NCBI GenBank assembly: GCA_043228905.1
Contig: JBHGNT010000003.1
Location: forward strand, 23,808,001 to 23,872,000
From: Azolla caroliniana
Taxonomy: Eukaryota > Polypodiophyta
Direction: 5' to 3'
Length of the DNA stretch: 64,000 nt
Part shown: in pieces, positions 12,789 to 24,444 of the stretch
Position numbering within the stretch: position 1 is the first letter of the stretch
How the letters are laid out: each line of letters begins with the position of its first letter
Translations under genes and position numbers: made by a program
Notes under the pieces: generated by a model
The model's input: only the letters and a program-made list of their open reading frames with translations
What the model was told of the DNA's origin: nothing
The model's database searches: none

Positions 12789-14609
12789 GCCCTGTTCTTC
12801 AAATATGTGGAATCTGCAAGAAAGAGAATAAAAGAAAAAGAAAAACACCCACAGCTTAAGATCAAATCTGGACTAAGGAAATGGGAACAAAGGAACAGAG
12901 CAATGTCTTGGAAACAGAGTAATGGTGCCCTTGGAAGGAGAAGAAAGGTCAGAGAAAATTGCTGGCATTCTACAGTAAAACATGAAGGAAAACAATCAGA
13001 GAGACTTACCGCTGATAATTTACAGAAGAGAGAAAGAGAATAAATCGATAACCTTGCTCTGCTCTGCTCTGCTATGGGCATGAGCTGAGGGAAGGGGGGG
13101 AAACAAGTATATCCTTAGGGGAAGAAAAACACATCAATAAATCAACCAAAGTTAAGTACGCAAGTGTAGTCTTGTAGAGAAATCTATGATAATAGCCTTG
13201 TTTGGGTGTGTCCTTTTCATGAAAGCTTTATGTTTTTTAGGGACACGACCACGGAGAATCACAAGTGTCGGACCACACTTGTGTTGTTGGGCCAATTGAC
13301 CCGAGAGTCGCCAACATTCAAGAACTCTTTTGAGGATCATGCTTGGGCTTCTTCGCCCATTTTTGGCTATATATTTTGGACCTAATGTACACACTCGCAC
13401 TCACAACTTCTGCGTGGGTTCACACAATCAACCAACTAACTGATAGACATAATTATCACATCACTAGAACAAAATCTTTCCCCAATTCATATGAGACATA
13501 TATGGCTTTCACCATAACAATTCACAAACTCTTCTATTACATATTATTACTACTTATAATGTCAGTGCAGTTTACCCATCTCTACCAATCCCATTGATCA
13601 TACCTAATATTCCTATATGTAAGTGAATGCTTCCATAGTTATAAACTTATATGAATTCACACTACATATAAATCATTATTGTCACCATGACTACATCACG
13701 TTATTCTGTGATCACTGGCAATCTTATGCTAATTCCAAACAAAACTTTCAACTATCCATGGATTTGCATGGTGTTTGATGTCATTCTTTAGATTTAATCA
13801 GTTAGAACTATTGGCAAATCTTCCACATTCCACAACAGCAGGAGAGCTAATTTTCTTCGGAGACTACTTTCCCCAGATCAAACTAACGGGCTTGTAAACT
13901 GGCACAGAATTATTTGATAAAGACACTATATTATGATAGGGAGTGCCATGGAAATGTTTTTTTCCTGAATCTTTCTCAATTAATTCATAGTTATGAGGAT
14001 GCACTTGTGATAGATGAATTGGAGGAATATATTAGCGATCAGGTTGTGTGCTTCTCACTGTTGTATCATGTACTTTTTGCTTCCCTAAACTCGAATAATT
14101 TACAATTACAGATAAACTTCTTGTTACCTGAATTCAATCAACACGCATCTTGACTCACATCAACAAATGAGAACATTTTGTAATCTGTATATACAAATGA
14201 CTGTCTATCTCAATGTGAGATTTTAATTGGATTATGAAGAGATCGAAACATTTTTTATTACCATTCAAAAGTTAATTGCAATCAGCGTGGCATCAAAACA
14301 GGCAAACGTGGAAATGTTACAAACCAAAAATGCTGGTGTCACCATAGGACTGCAGAGATAGTGGAGTCATTTGTGGATGTGAAAGCCTAACTGGAGGGAG
14401 GTTATATTACAAGGAAATATATACATGGGAATTCCATATGGATCAAAGACGGGGGAAAACCTACACCTTAATAGCTTGGAAATCTCATGCATTGAAGTAC
14501 TTAATACTATCTATGCCAGATTATGGGCCGTAATATGCAGGTGCAAGTAAATAAAATCTGTCATGTTTATACAAGAAATTCATGCTCACAAAAATCGATG
14601 CTTGAACAT
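12789..14609. other. UBC22 5' leader and intergenic DNA
   Basis: The part next to 12789 (to about 13075) is purine-rich on the plus strand and presumably forms the UBC22 5' UTR and promoter on the minus strand, since the start codon sits at an exon end. From there to the DC1-RING gene I see no gene. The segment near 14270-14600 resembles the 3' flank of the third DC1-RING gene (near 21530-21800), so the duplication that made the paralogs included flanking DNA. Confidence 0.5.
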
Positions 14610-15855
14610 TCAAAGCATGATCCTCGCTTCACTTCTACAGATGGGGCACATAGGGCTCCTATCCATCCAGTCAAGGATACACTCAAGATGGAAATGATGC
14701 CCGCAGCTCGTCTTCGTCTGTGGGTTCTCCACGTCGAAAACTATGATTAAGTTAAGCACCAATGTATTAGTATTGACTTAAGTAAAACCACTACAGCCAA
14801 ACTTAACCACATTTAGTAGCTTTGTTGGCATGCGAAGTAGTGTTGAGATGATTACCTTCATAGCATATAGGGCATACATTGGATTCATCGTCTATGTAAG
14901 ATGTGTTATGGTTATGAGCATTGGCCATTGAGGCGGCGAGAGCTTTCTCAAAACATGTTTCATGTGGAATTAATCCATATGTTGATGAAAATGATCCTGA
15001 TCCTGGTGATGGATATGCGGTGTTCTGAGTCGATATTCTTGTAGAAGATGATGAAGATGATGCAAGGGATGGATATGCCGCATTGTAGGTTGAGGTTCTT
15101 GTATGGACATTGTTCTGAAGAGCTTGCAGATACGACATTGTGGTCAATAATGTCGCAGTTGCAGAATATTCAGGAATCTCATGGACTATATTCGTACATC
15201 CAGGATGGAGGCTGAAGTTGCAAGGCTTACAGTGGTAGTGCAGTCCCAGCACGATCCGTCGTTGGCATTGAGAGCATTGTCTGGGCCTAAGGTCCTGACT
15301 GGTAGGATCATATGTGATGAGCAGTGGATGTATCGGGTGATCCGGGTGCAAGATCTGGTCATTCAGGGAGGCACAAAACTGATGGAAATGGTGTTGATCG
15401 CAAACTGTGCAGGCATAACAGAAGTGGTGCAATGGGAGCTTGCAGGCCTGGCAAGGAATGGTGGTAGTGTCGTTGGGGAACCAGGTGAGCTGAAGAGGAT
15501 GCTGATGCGCCATGCGATGCATGATGAATCGCGGGGCCCTTGCACAGGTAGGGTGAAGATTAAAGCCGCAAATCTCACATCTGTAGAAGAATCCATGGAC
15601 CTTCAGGCCGCAGCTATGGCAAGTGTGGCGATTGTCAGTGCTATGGCGGCGATTGAGGGAGTGCTCGCTGTGGCTGAAGTGGTCTTCTACATCCAGATTC
15701 GCGGCACAAGCAGGGTGGACATCAAAGCTGCAATGTGAGCAATGGTAGAGCGGGCCATGGCCGATCTCTCGGCACACATTGCATCTAAAGCGATGATTAG
15801 GTTCATGCAGAGCCGCAGCCAGGAGAGAGAGCTTGTGAAGATGAGGAGGTGCCAT
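14610..15855 (-). CDS. DC1-RING protein, copy 1
   Basis: Two exons, 15855-14856 and 14740-14610, joined across a 115-bp GT-AG intron, give 376 residues. The start MAPPHLHKLSLL matches both paralogs. Four DC1 (C1-like) zinc fingers follow at about residues 20-55, 72-108, 118-163 and 180-225, with HGPLYHCSHCSFDVHPACA and FYRCEICGFNLHPTCA as clear examples. After a Ser/Thr-rich linker a RING-H2 finger begins CPICYE in exon 1 and continues in exon 2 with TSCGHHFHLECILDWMDRS and CPIC. DC1 fingers are common in plant proteins of poorly known function, and RING-H2 fingers normally recruit E2s. An E3 ligase with a DC1 substrate- or lipid-binding region is therefore the natural inference. The conserved helix before the RING in the other two copies is largely missing here. 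Confidence 0.85.
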
Positions 15856-15884
15856 TTACTTGCTGGGAGGTAGTGCTGCAGAAG

Positions 15885-15975
15885 TGTATTAATTAAGTGG
15901 ATTTAGAGATTAATTAAGTGGACATAGAGATCAATTAAGTGGACATAGAGATTAGTTAAGTGCACATAGACTCGA
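15885..15975. repeat. ~22-bp tandem repeat upstream of DC1-RING copy 1
   Basis: About four units of the type ATTAAGTGGACATAGAGATT run in tandem 30-120 bp upstream of the copy 1 start codon, where the core promoter or 5' leader should lie. Each unit contains the same AATTAAGTG core, so the repeat could multiply a protein-binding site. That function is inference. Confidence 0.7.
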
Positions 15976-18900
15976 TTAATGTATGTTTCATATGACTGAG
16001 GAGATTAATGTATATTTCTTATATTTGATGGAGAGCCCTAAGGTCTAACCATGGCTGTGAATTGACGGCTCTTTTACCTGTAATTCCCTGCAAAAAAACA
16101 CAGTAATATTGAGGTGTAAACAAAATGAAGACGTGAAGGTGGACTGTAAAATTTATGATTATTACCCTTGATTTCGAAGGCCATATCTTATTACATATGA
16201 ATTTCACCAAATATAGCAATTAAGCAGCAGCAAGGTGAAACACCTTGAGGGCTGCATCCAATTAATGTTTTCTTCTTTATTCATTAACTGTACATAAAAT
16301 TAAAATTTACAGACAAACAAACAATCCATTGGAAATCAAAATTCCAAAAAGAGATTTTTAATCAATTCTATAATTCTATTGAAAGATAACTAGCCAACTG
16401 AGTATGCCAACATCCCAACAAATTCCCAGCCTTTGATAGTAACTATTCTGAAGATTTGTTTTTGGAAAAAAAAAACTATTCTGAAGATTAAATGCTGCCT
16501 AGTCTACTTACCATGTGATATACCTTCACTGACCCATAGGCACAAGACATGCCCAACAAAAATTCAAAGTATATAAACCTCTAGAAATGTCCTCTTCTGG
16601 AAGTCCTCTCGCTTTTACTCTACATATATCATCTTGTGGAATCGTGTTTTCGATATATCTATCGAATGTTAGGTGTTCATCACTCTTATTAACGATGTCA
16701 CCCCTACTACATATGTGTGCAAGTTGTAGTCCATTGACAAAGCTTTTAAATAAAAGCTAATGAATCCATGGTTTTCTCCATTGGAGTAGTCAGGCACACA
16801 CTCTTTGTCACTTGACTTGACCTAGGGAAAATCTTCCTTTCCTCTCTTATATTGTTATAATAAATAATAATCTAATCGGTGCCTCAATGGAGGCTTAATA
16901 ATTCAACCTAATATTTGGCATGTAACAACACGCACAAAAAAACACACCGCACGTCAATTGGTGAAACGAAACCATAGATCACATACAAAAATATTAGTGT
17001 GCGGCTTAAAATAAAGCACTTAACATTGGATCTCATGAAAAGTGAGGGACGAGATAAATAGATAGATAGATATGTTTTTAACAACCAAGGGAGATGCAAT
17101 GCGATCTATGGGGTGGGAACAAGCCCAAGAGAGGGAGAGAGAAAAGCTCTAGCCTAAATATCAAGGAATAATGAGGAATAAAAAACATTCATAAGGTTTT
17201 GGTTCTTTTCACACACGTGTGGCAATAACAAGGCTTTGGATTGTCTAGCTTTTCATCTTGTGCCCTCTCCACTTGCACCTAGACTTGGATACTTGGTACC
17301 AATTTAAATATAATAGTTGGGTTGTGAAATGTTTGATAGGTACTTAACACACTTTCATGGGAAAGTAGAAAAAGGAGAAGAAAGTGTCGATGCAATTATA
17401 AGTTGCTTGTTTCAAAAGATCGATTCATGGTCAAATGAAAAATAATGTCTTCTATTGTCTACTTCAAACACATTTTCATTGTGATTGGTTGTTTATATAG
17501 AAAAAGACGCCCCAAAAAACTAAAGAGTCTCATGAGAGAGTATATGTGATTAGCACCTAACAATGTTAAATGTAGAGTGCCCATTCTTCTTCATCTTCAT
17601 CTTCATCATGTGAAAATATCCATCTTATCATTCATCTATTATTTGCCATATGAATGCTTGCTTACATGATTGCAACCATGGAAGAAAACCACATCTCTTA
17701 ATAGATATAGTCCAATATTTAGAGTAGATTTTTGTGCTTGTTAAAGAGAATTTCACATATTGTCTAATATATGTATTTAAGAAACCCCTTTGCTGTTGGA
17801 AATTTTGAAATGTTAGCTCTCCTAGAGAACAAGGTTGTCCCTCTGCTTTTATATTCGCTCACACCGACAACTTTATTGTCTTCTCACATAATTAAATGTA
17901 AACATAGTTATCACATCACTTACACACAATCATTTATATGGTTACCATAAAATCCATACTAATGGTTATGGTAATCTCAAGAATAGGCCTTCTTATCTCA
18001 TGCTTGATAGTGGTACTGTTAAGGCGAATTTCTTCTCTCTAATGACGACTTTATAATATTGATTGCCTAGCTACGTAGAGATGAGGTATTGCACTTGATA
18101 TGATTTCATGGTAGCATATTACAACTCTCAAACTTACATGTTACTTATGTTGCCATTCGAGTGTGGCCATCCTTTACAATCCCATCAATCATAACCATGC
18201 TTTTGTAATTCAATGCTTGTATAGTCATGAAAGCATGATATGTGTAATCCACTCCAGTTACGATGATGACATAATGTTATTCCATGATTCCTGCATTCGA
18301 ATGCTTCTTCGTAATAACTTTTTAACTATACATGGATTTTCATGTATTTTATGTCGTCTTTTAGAATTCATGAGTTAAAAATGTTGGCAAACATCCCATG
18401 TTTTCTACGACACGGGGAGAGCTCATTCCATTTGCAATGGTTCATTCCAAGCAAAGACATTTAGTGGAAGCAACCAAGAGAGTTTTTTAGATGAAGATGT
18501 ATTGATGTCTTCTCTCATAGAGTCAAATATTACCCATGACTTATCTAGGCCAAACAAGAATCCCACTCCTTTGACAAGTTGGAATCATAAGTTATTATCT
18601 AAAGCATGTGACGTTGATGGAGCTTTAAGATGCATCATTAAGTATATTGGCAACCTTCATAAGGTCACACTCTTACATGACACACAAGGATACCCAAAAT
18701 AATTGATCATGCACTTCAAGTTGCTATTGATATCACTAATAACTAGCATAACTTGGTCCCAATCTTAACGATGCACGACAAAGACTTTATATGTTTGCTT
18801 ACGTGTTATCGATTATACATTATAATCAATTGATTCTTGCAAACGTTGTCCTTGTGCTTACTACCAAGTACTCGAAATAGCAAGTGGCCCCACTTGTGTC

Positions 18901-19383
18901 AATTTGTTGATTTGACGGTTAAAATTGGAGAATCGTGACCCCAAGGGGTATATCTTGGTCTTATAATGGATGCATATTGAATCCAATATTCAACACCCAT
19001 CCACAAAAAAAACTAATTCAAACCAAAAACTACCTTAAGAAATGTGTAGATAAACGACATACGAAGCCAATATGCTAACCCATGACCCAACCCCCAAGGG
19101 TATTTCTTGGGCTTATCATGGATGCATATTTGATCCAATAGACAACACCCAAAATCACGAATTACCCTAAGAAATGTGTAGACAAACGACATACAAAACC
19201 CAATATGTTAATGCAAAATGCAGTCAGGGATCTGCAAGTGATACACCAAATCAAAACATCAAATGCAATCCTTACACACATGCCAAATCAATGGAAGGTA
19301 AACAACATAACTAACAAATTAAAAGCTACAAAAGCTTTGAAATAACTGTATATTGATTTGATCATAACAAAACCAGAGACATG
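15976..19383. other. Intergenic between divergent DC1-RING genes
   Basis: About 3.4 kb with no supportable gene; open frames are under 75 codons. A 16-18 kb stretch is AT-rich with no clear TE terminus. The last 450 bp contain a two-copy duplication described separately. The divergent arrangement means promoters of copies 1 and 2 lie at opposite ends of this segment. Confidence 0.5.
18935..19225. repeat. Two-copy ~150-bp tandem duplication
   Basis: A block with GGGTATATCTTGG, TGGATGCATATTGAATCCAA, AACACCCA, AAGAAATGTGTAGA and AAACGACATAC at about 18935-19080 recurs with differences at about 19095-19225. It sits 300-600 bp upstream of DC1-RING copy 2. Confidence 0.7.
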
Positions 19384-19394
19384 TATATAAATAG
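19384..19394 (+). promoter_or_regulatory. TATA box of DC1-RING copy 2
   Basis: TATATAAATAG lies about 130 bp upstream of the ATG at 19523, a typical plant distance once a leader of about 100 bases is allowed for. No other strong TATA match occurs between it and the start codon. Confidence 0.55.
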
Positions 19395-19522
19395 CATATA
19401 TGAAAAAAGGCAGCCTTCAAAAAAACAGAGTAAATCAGAAGCTAAGAGTTTAGAAAGGAAAGGAGAGAATTAATAGCCTGCCAGAGAACAGGGGATTTGG
19501 CATTAAGCTGAATTAAGCTCCC

Positions 19523-20706
19523 ATGGCACCCCTTCTTCACAGATTATCTCTACTTGACATTCCTCCATATCCACCAAACCATATCTTTACCTGCAACCTC
19601 TGCAGAGAAATAGGTCATGGCCCTCTCTATCATTGCTCCCTCTGCGACTTTAATCTTCACCGTTCCTGTGCTGCCACTTCCGAAGTACAAGATCACTTCA
19701 GTCATGACCGACACCCTCTTCATCTCACACGATGCTGCACCGAGCGTACATGCGATGGATGTGGTCTAGATATCTGTACATACTCGTACGCATGCGAGGA
19801 ATGCGAGTTTGATCTTCACCCTACATGTGTGAAGGCACCAAGATTCATTATCCATCCTTTGCATCGACACCATCCTCTTGCTCTCAAATCGTTTGATACT
19901 TATTTAGGATCAGAGAATGGAGAGGCAATCATACCAATGTTTTGTGATTCTTGCAAGATGCCACTGCACCATCAATGCTATGCCTGCACCATTTGTAAAG
20001 ATTTTTACCTCCATCAGTTTTGTTCCACAATCAGTGTTAAAAACTTGGATTGTAACCTTGGTCTTAAAGATCCTAGTTGTTTGGACATAATTCATGAGGT
20101 TCCGGAATATTCTGCCATGGAGTCAAGAATATCCTCAATCAATTTTTGTAACCAAGAAGCTCTCGTGCAAAACAATGCTACAACAAGAAGAACGACCCAC
20201 AAAGCCACAACTCCACCATCATCAACATACCTATCATCATTGCCATCACCATCATCAAAAACCTACACATACAGGCCGCTTCGACCAAACTTGCGAGGTC
20301 ATATTTTAGAAGGTTTGGAGGCGCCTAGCCTCAGAGACATAGAATTAGCTGAGAACGTCCTTCAATTCGCACGACATCTCAGAATTTCCATGTGCACCAA
20401 CAGTAATAATGTTACTGCTCAAGTTAATGAAATCCCTATCAATGATGAACCTGATGTTTGTCCCACATGCTTGGAAGGTAATGTTCATCTCAAATTTTGG
20501 ACCCAGCTACATATATGTGTGTAAGATTCAAGGTAGCAGTTTTGCTTAGTACTAAATGCTTACATAATTTGGCAGGGTTTGGGGTAGAAAACCCTAAGAT
20601 GAGTACAAGATGTGGACATGATTTCCATCTTGAGTGTATGCTCAAATGGATGGATAGGAGCTCCCTATGTCCCATTTGTAGGTGTGAAGTGAGAATCGTG
20701 ATTTGA
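19523..20706 (+). CDS. DC1-RING protein, copy 2 (three DC1 fingers)
   Basis: Exons 19523-20477 and 20576-20706 (98-bp intron) give 361 residues. The start MAPLLHRLSLLD aligns with the paralogs. Three DC1 fingers remain, with HGPLYHCSLCDFNLHRSCA, YACEECEFDLHPTCV and MPLHHQCYACTICKDFYLHQFC as markers. The fourth finger present in copies 1 and 3 is missing: the chain runs from LHQFCSTI almost directly to IIHEVPEYSA. Before the RING is a conserved helix (about 265-295, SLRDIELAENVLQFAR). The RING-H2 starts CPTCLE and ends CGHDFHLECMLKWMDRS and CPICRCEV. The second exon is 131 nt, exactly as in both paralogs, so the intron predates the duplication. A RING E3 role is inferred. It is convergent with copy 3. 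Confidence 0.87.
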
Positions 20707-21842
20707 TTTTAATGGTGTTGTAGAGAAGGTTGGCCATGTGTCAAAAGCATTCCTTGAATGCATGCCAATAACCATGTGCACAGGGGATAACATCTTTACT
20801 ATCGAGGGAGAAATTCGTGATTATGAAGTGAATCTGATAATCAAGGTTTCGTTTCATACCATATCACATGCCCTGCCCTTGCCTTGCAATGGATGGACAT
20901 AATACATCGATGGGAACTTCTGCATTGTTCTTTTCATGAAATTCTGTTATAGAAGATGTAAAATAATGTTGTTTCACAGCAATGACTCTGATTGATCCAT
21001 GGACGAAGATAGAGAATACCCTGGAAAGGTTATGCTAGCTAAGAGTCAAGATGTCAGTTTATTGGAAATACTCTTTGTATGATTAGTGTGGCAGGAGGAT
21101 ATTAAGTCGTGTGAATCCTGATGACAAACTCCCTAATATGTTCAAATCAGCTGGCTTTTCAAAGTGTTTATATCCTTTATATTGGCCCGTCTTTTGGTAT
21201 CCCACAGATTAAACTCAATGACTTGTACGGTGTCATAAAAGTCTTTAAGAAAGATGCATTTTCTTATGCTATTATTCAGAAATGCTGTGCCATGAAAAAC
21301 TTACTATGTGTTTTCTAAAAGAGACTTCCATTTTCATGGTCTTTGGAATTTCCTTGGGATAGATGAAGCTGATAAAGAATTGGAAGACGATTTCTGATGG
21401 AGGTTGTGCATCTCAATGTTGTAGCATGTATTCTTTGCTTTATTAAATTTACATTCTTTTTACAAAGAGAAACTTCTGAGCGCATATCTTGGCTTATCAT
21501 TTTGTATATAACTATTGTCCAAATGCACCAAAACAAGCAAATGTGGTAATATAAACAAAATTATGCGGTGGCATCACGGGACTCCAGAGATAGTGGAATC
21601 ATTGCTAAGTCCAAGGTCTAACTGCAAGGAAGGTTATATTACAAAGAGAATGTTTGTGTGAGGATTTCCTATCGGGCAAATTGAAGGGTTCATTGTGTAA
21701 ACCTACATCTTAATGGCTTGGAAATTGCATACATTGAAGCAGGAATATGTGGCTGAGAGTTCATAATACGCATGTGCAAATTTATAATATTTTTGTCATC
21801 TCTAAAAAGAAATTTATGTTCTCAAATTTTATGCTGGAACAT
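20707..21842. other. Intergenic between convergent DC1-RING copies 2 and 3
   Basis: It holds the 3' ends of two convergent genes. No separate gene is supported. The part from about 21530 shares a recognisable 3' flank with copy 1, including AGAGATAGTGGA and GGTTATATTACAA. Confidence 0.5.
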
Positions 21843-23063
21843 TCAAAGAATGATTCTCACTTCACTTCTACAAATGGGGCACAGAGGGCTCCGATCCATC
21901 CAGTCAAGCATACACTCAATATGGAAATGATGTCCACAACTTGTACTCGTCATCGGGTTTTGTTCTCCAAATCCTGTCATGTTTAAGAACCAATGTAATA
22001 TTAAGGAAAACAGCATATAATAGCTTGTTGATATGAAAGTAGAGTTGAGGAGATTACCTTCCAAGCATGTAGGGCAGACATCAGATTCATCGTCTATGTG
22101 AGGTGTGTTATTTTTTTTAGCAGTGGACATGGAGGCAGTGAGAACTCTAGCAAAGCGCAACACATTCTCGGCCACTTCTATGTCTCTTTCACTTGGCACA
22201 TTCAAGCCTTGTAAAACATCATCATGTGAATGTGGTTGATGTGGCATCGATCCATATGTTGAGGATGCTGGCACTTGTGATGGATTTGTGGTGTTGTGGG
22301 TAGATATTCTTGTTGGGTCATTGCTTTGAACAGCATGTTGGCGTGTTACTGTCGAGGATGATGTTGATGCTGTTGCAGAATATTCTGGAATCTCATGAAC
22401 TATGTTTAAACATCCGGGATGGAGGCTGAAATTGCAGGCCTCACAATGGTAGTGCGATCCCGCTGCCGCGATTTTTTGTTGGCATCGAGAGCATCGGTGC
22501 TGCCTAAGGCGCTTACTAATAGGATCATGTGTGATCAGCATTAGAGGGTGTATGGGATGATCAGGGTGCAAGATTCTGTTACTCAATGAGGCGCAAAACT
22601 GATGAAAATAGTGTTGATTACAGAAGGTGCACGCATAACATTGGTGGTGTAAGGGGAGCTTGCATTCATCACAAGCAATTGTAGTGCCATTAGGAAACCA
22701 GGTGAGCTGAAGGGGATGCTGTTTATGTGAAGGGTGCATGATGAATCGAGGGGCTCTTGCACATGTAGGGTGTAGATCGAAGTCACATTGTTGACATCTA
22801 TAAGAGACACCATGAACATTCAAGCCACAGCTATCACATCGGTTGTGGCCCGTATGGCACCGATGGAGCGAGTGCTGGCTATGGCTGAAGTGATCTTGCA
22901 CATCCAAGGTTGCAGCACATGACCGATGGAGATCAAAGTTGCAATGGGAGCAATGGTAGAGGGGACCATGGCCTAGCTCACAGCAGAGATTACATACATA
23001 CGTATGAGGGGCTGGGTAGGGAGCCACATCTAGGAGAGTGAGATTGTGAAGATGGGGTGCCAT
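21843..23063 (-). CDS. DC1-RING protein, copy 3
   Basis: Exons 23063-22058 and 21973-21843 (84-bp GT-AG intron) give 378 residues. The open frame reads straight through the intron, but homology to copies 1 and 2 shows the splice (CLEG joined to FGEQNP). The start MAPHLHNLTLLD is the first real ATG; the upstream in-frame codon is TTG. Four DC1 fingers are intact, including LYHCSHCNFDLHRSCA, SYRCQQCDFDLHPTCA and SHYHCEACNFSLHPGC. The helix RDIEVAENVLRFAR and a RING-H2 finger (CPTCLE ... CGHHFHIECMLDWMDRS ... CPICRSEV) complete the protein. It is the fullest member of the family and the best model for the ancestral architecture. Confidence 0.88.
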   Translation of the reverse strand: MAPHLHNLTLLDVAPYPAPHTYVCNLCCELGHGPLYHCSHCNFDLHRSCAATLDVQDHFSHSQHSLHRCHTGHNRCDSCGLNVHGVSYRCQQCDFDLHPTCARAPRFIMHPSHKQHPLQLTWFPNGTTIACDECKLPLHHQCYACTFCNQHYFHQFCASLSNRILHPDHPIHPLMLITHDPISKRLRQHRCSRCQQKIAAAGSHYHCEACNFSLHPGCLNIVHEIPEYSATASTSSSTVTRQHAVQSNDPTRISTHNTTNPSQVPASSTYGSMPHQPHSHDDVLQGLNVPSERDIEVAENVLRFARVLTASMSTAKKNNTPHIDDESDVCPTCLEGNLLNSTFISTSYYMLFSLILHWFLNMTGFGEQNPMTSTSCGHHFHIECMLDWMDRSPLCPICRSEVRIIL

Positions 23064-23743
23064 TCTCAAGCCAATGGCTTGGTGGGAGGTAGTGCTGAAG
23101 TGTGTGGATTATATGTATACATAAGAGATCAATCTAAGCTTAATATGAATTGGGAAGAAAAAATGAACATTATATCTTTTTCTTCCCTCTCGTTCCCTGT
23201 GTAAGATTTGCTGTATTGACATGCCAAAAAGATAGTGGAGGGAACCTTCTCTACAATGGCCCCAGGTTCTAGCATCTTGACTTGACTAAACTATGTGACC
23301 ATCTAACTTTGATGATCATTACACGCAAATCGTTGATATAAAAAAAGTACCAAGAACAAAAGTAGATCGGGAAATTTCCCTATTGTTAAATCAACAAGAG
23401 TAAAGTAGAGAAGTTGTTTTGTCGTCGGAGTTCTTTAATATTTAGCTGATCATAAGTAATGAATGTAGATGCCAACTAATTAAGTTCGTACTCACCATTA
23501 AGAAATCAACAATAATCATTCTGTAATAATTCTTATTAAATAACATTGGTTGACAACAATAATCATTTTATAATGGTTGTTAACAAACAACATTGGATGA
23601 AAAGAGTAATAACGCGTTGAGGTTGGGAGTCGCCCTATTAGAGCTCCTCAAGAATAATGCTTTGAGAGAGGCCCGAGGGAGAATCATTCAACGTGGGCCT
23701 TTACCAAACATTTTACTAAGCTTAAATGTGGGGAGCATATCAA
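23064..23743. other. Intergenic 5' of DC1-RING copy 3
   Basis: AT-rich with no gene. It should contain the copy 3 promoter on the minus strand, but I do not see a convincing TATA box. Confidence 0.4.
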
Positions 23744-23786
23744 AATACTATATACAAATGCAATGACAAATCATTATGGTGGAACT

Positions 23787-24436
23787 TGTAGCAATGGGCT
23801 CGGTTCGGTTTTGGTTCGGTTCGGTTTCTTGGCCTTGAAAACAAACCAAACCATTTATTTATAATAAAAACCAAACCAAACCGTTTACGGAAATTTTAGA
23901 ACCAAACCAAATCGGTTTATCATAAATCAAAACCAAACCAAATCATTTTTTTGTGATATTGATTATCATACACATTATGAATCTATGTGAGAAAATCATC
24001 ATAAATTTGATCATCATACTTATTATAAATTTAGTTATCACACTCATTATAAATTTGGTCATCATACCTGTGATAAATTTAGTCATCATAATTATTATAA
24101 TTTTGGTCATCATACTTATCATAAATTTGATAATCATACATCAAAAGGACACTCTACTTATAATGTGTATAAAATTTAATAAGTTAGAGCCTAAAGGTTT
24201 AAAATTAAAAGTTGAAAGTTAGCCTAAAGGTGAAAATTTTAGGAATATTTTTTTACCTATAAACCGTTAAACCTTTAAACCGAAACCGCTAAACCATGAA
24301 ATTCAAAACCAAACTAAACCGGATCATAACATTTGAAACCAAACCAAACGGTTTATTTATTTTTGAACCAATAAACCATTACGCCACGGTTTAACGGTTC
24401 GGTTCGGTTTGAGCCGAAACGGAGGCCCATTGCTAG
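23787..24436. mobile_element. hAT-like non-autonomous element
   Basis: A 650-bp element has short terminal inverted repeats, TAGCAATGGGC at the left (from 23789) and GCCCATTGCTA at the right (to 24435). It is flanked by 8-bp direct repeats GTGGAACT (23779-23786) and GTGGAAGT (24437-24444), one mismatch apart. Eight-base target duplications and GGTTCGGTT-rich subtermini are typical of plant hAT MITEs. No transposase is encoded. The centre holds a minisatellite. A neighbouring tandem copy of the target (24495-24510) shows the uninterrupted site, which confirms the insertion boundaries. Confidence 0.75.
23975..24145. repeat. ~30-bp minisatellite inside the hAT-like element
   Basis: About five imperfect units of the form ATAAATTTGGTCATCATAC separated by TTATT or similar run through this stretch, giving open frames on both strands that translate as repeated Ile/Met-rich text. 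It is repeat sequence, not a protein gene. Confidence 0.75.
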
Positions 24437-24444
24437 GTGGAAGT

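Noticed and set aside
15181-15738. 185-codon open frame on the plus strand
   Set aside because: It is antisense to the DC1 fingers of copy 1; the regular Cys/His codons keep the opposite strand open.
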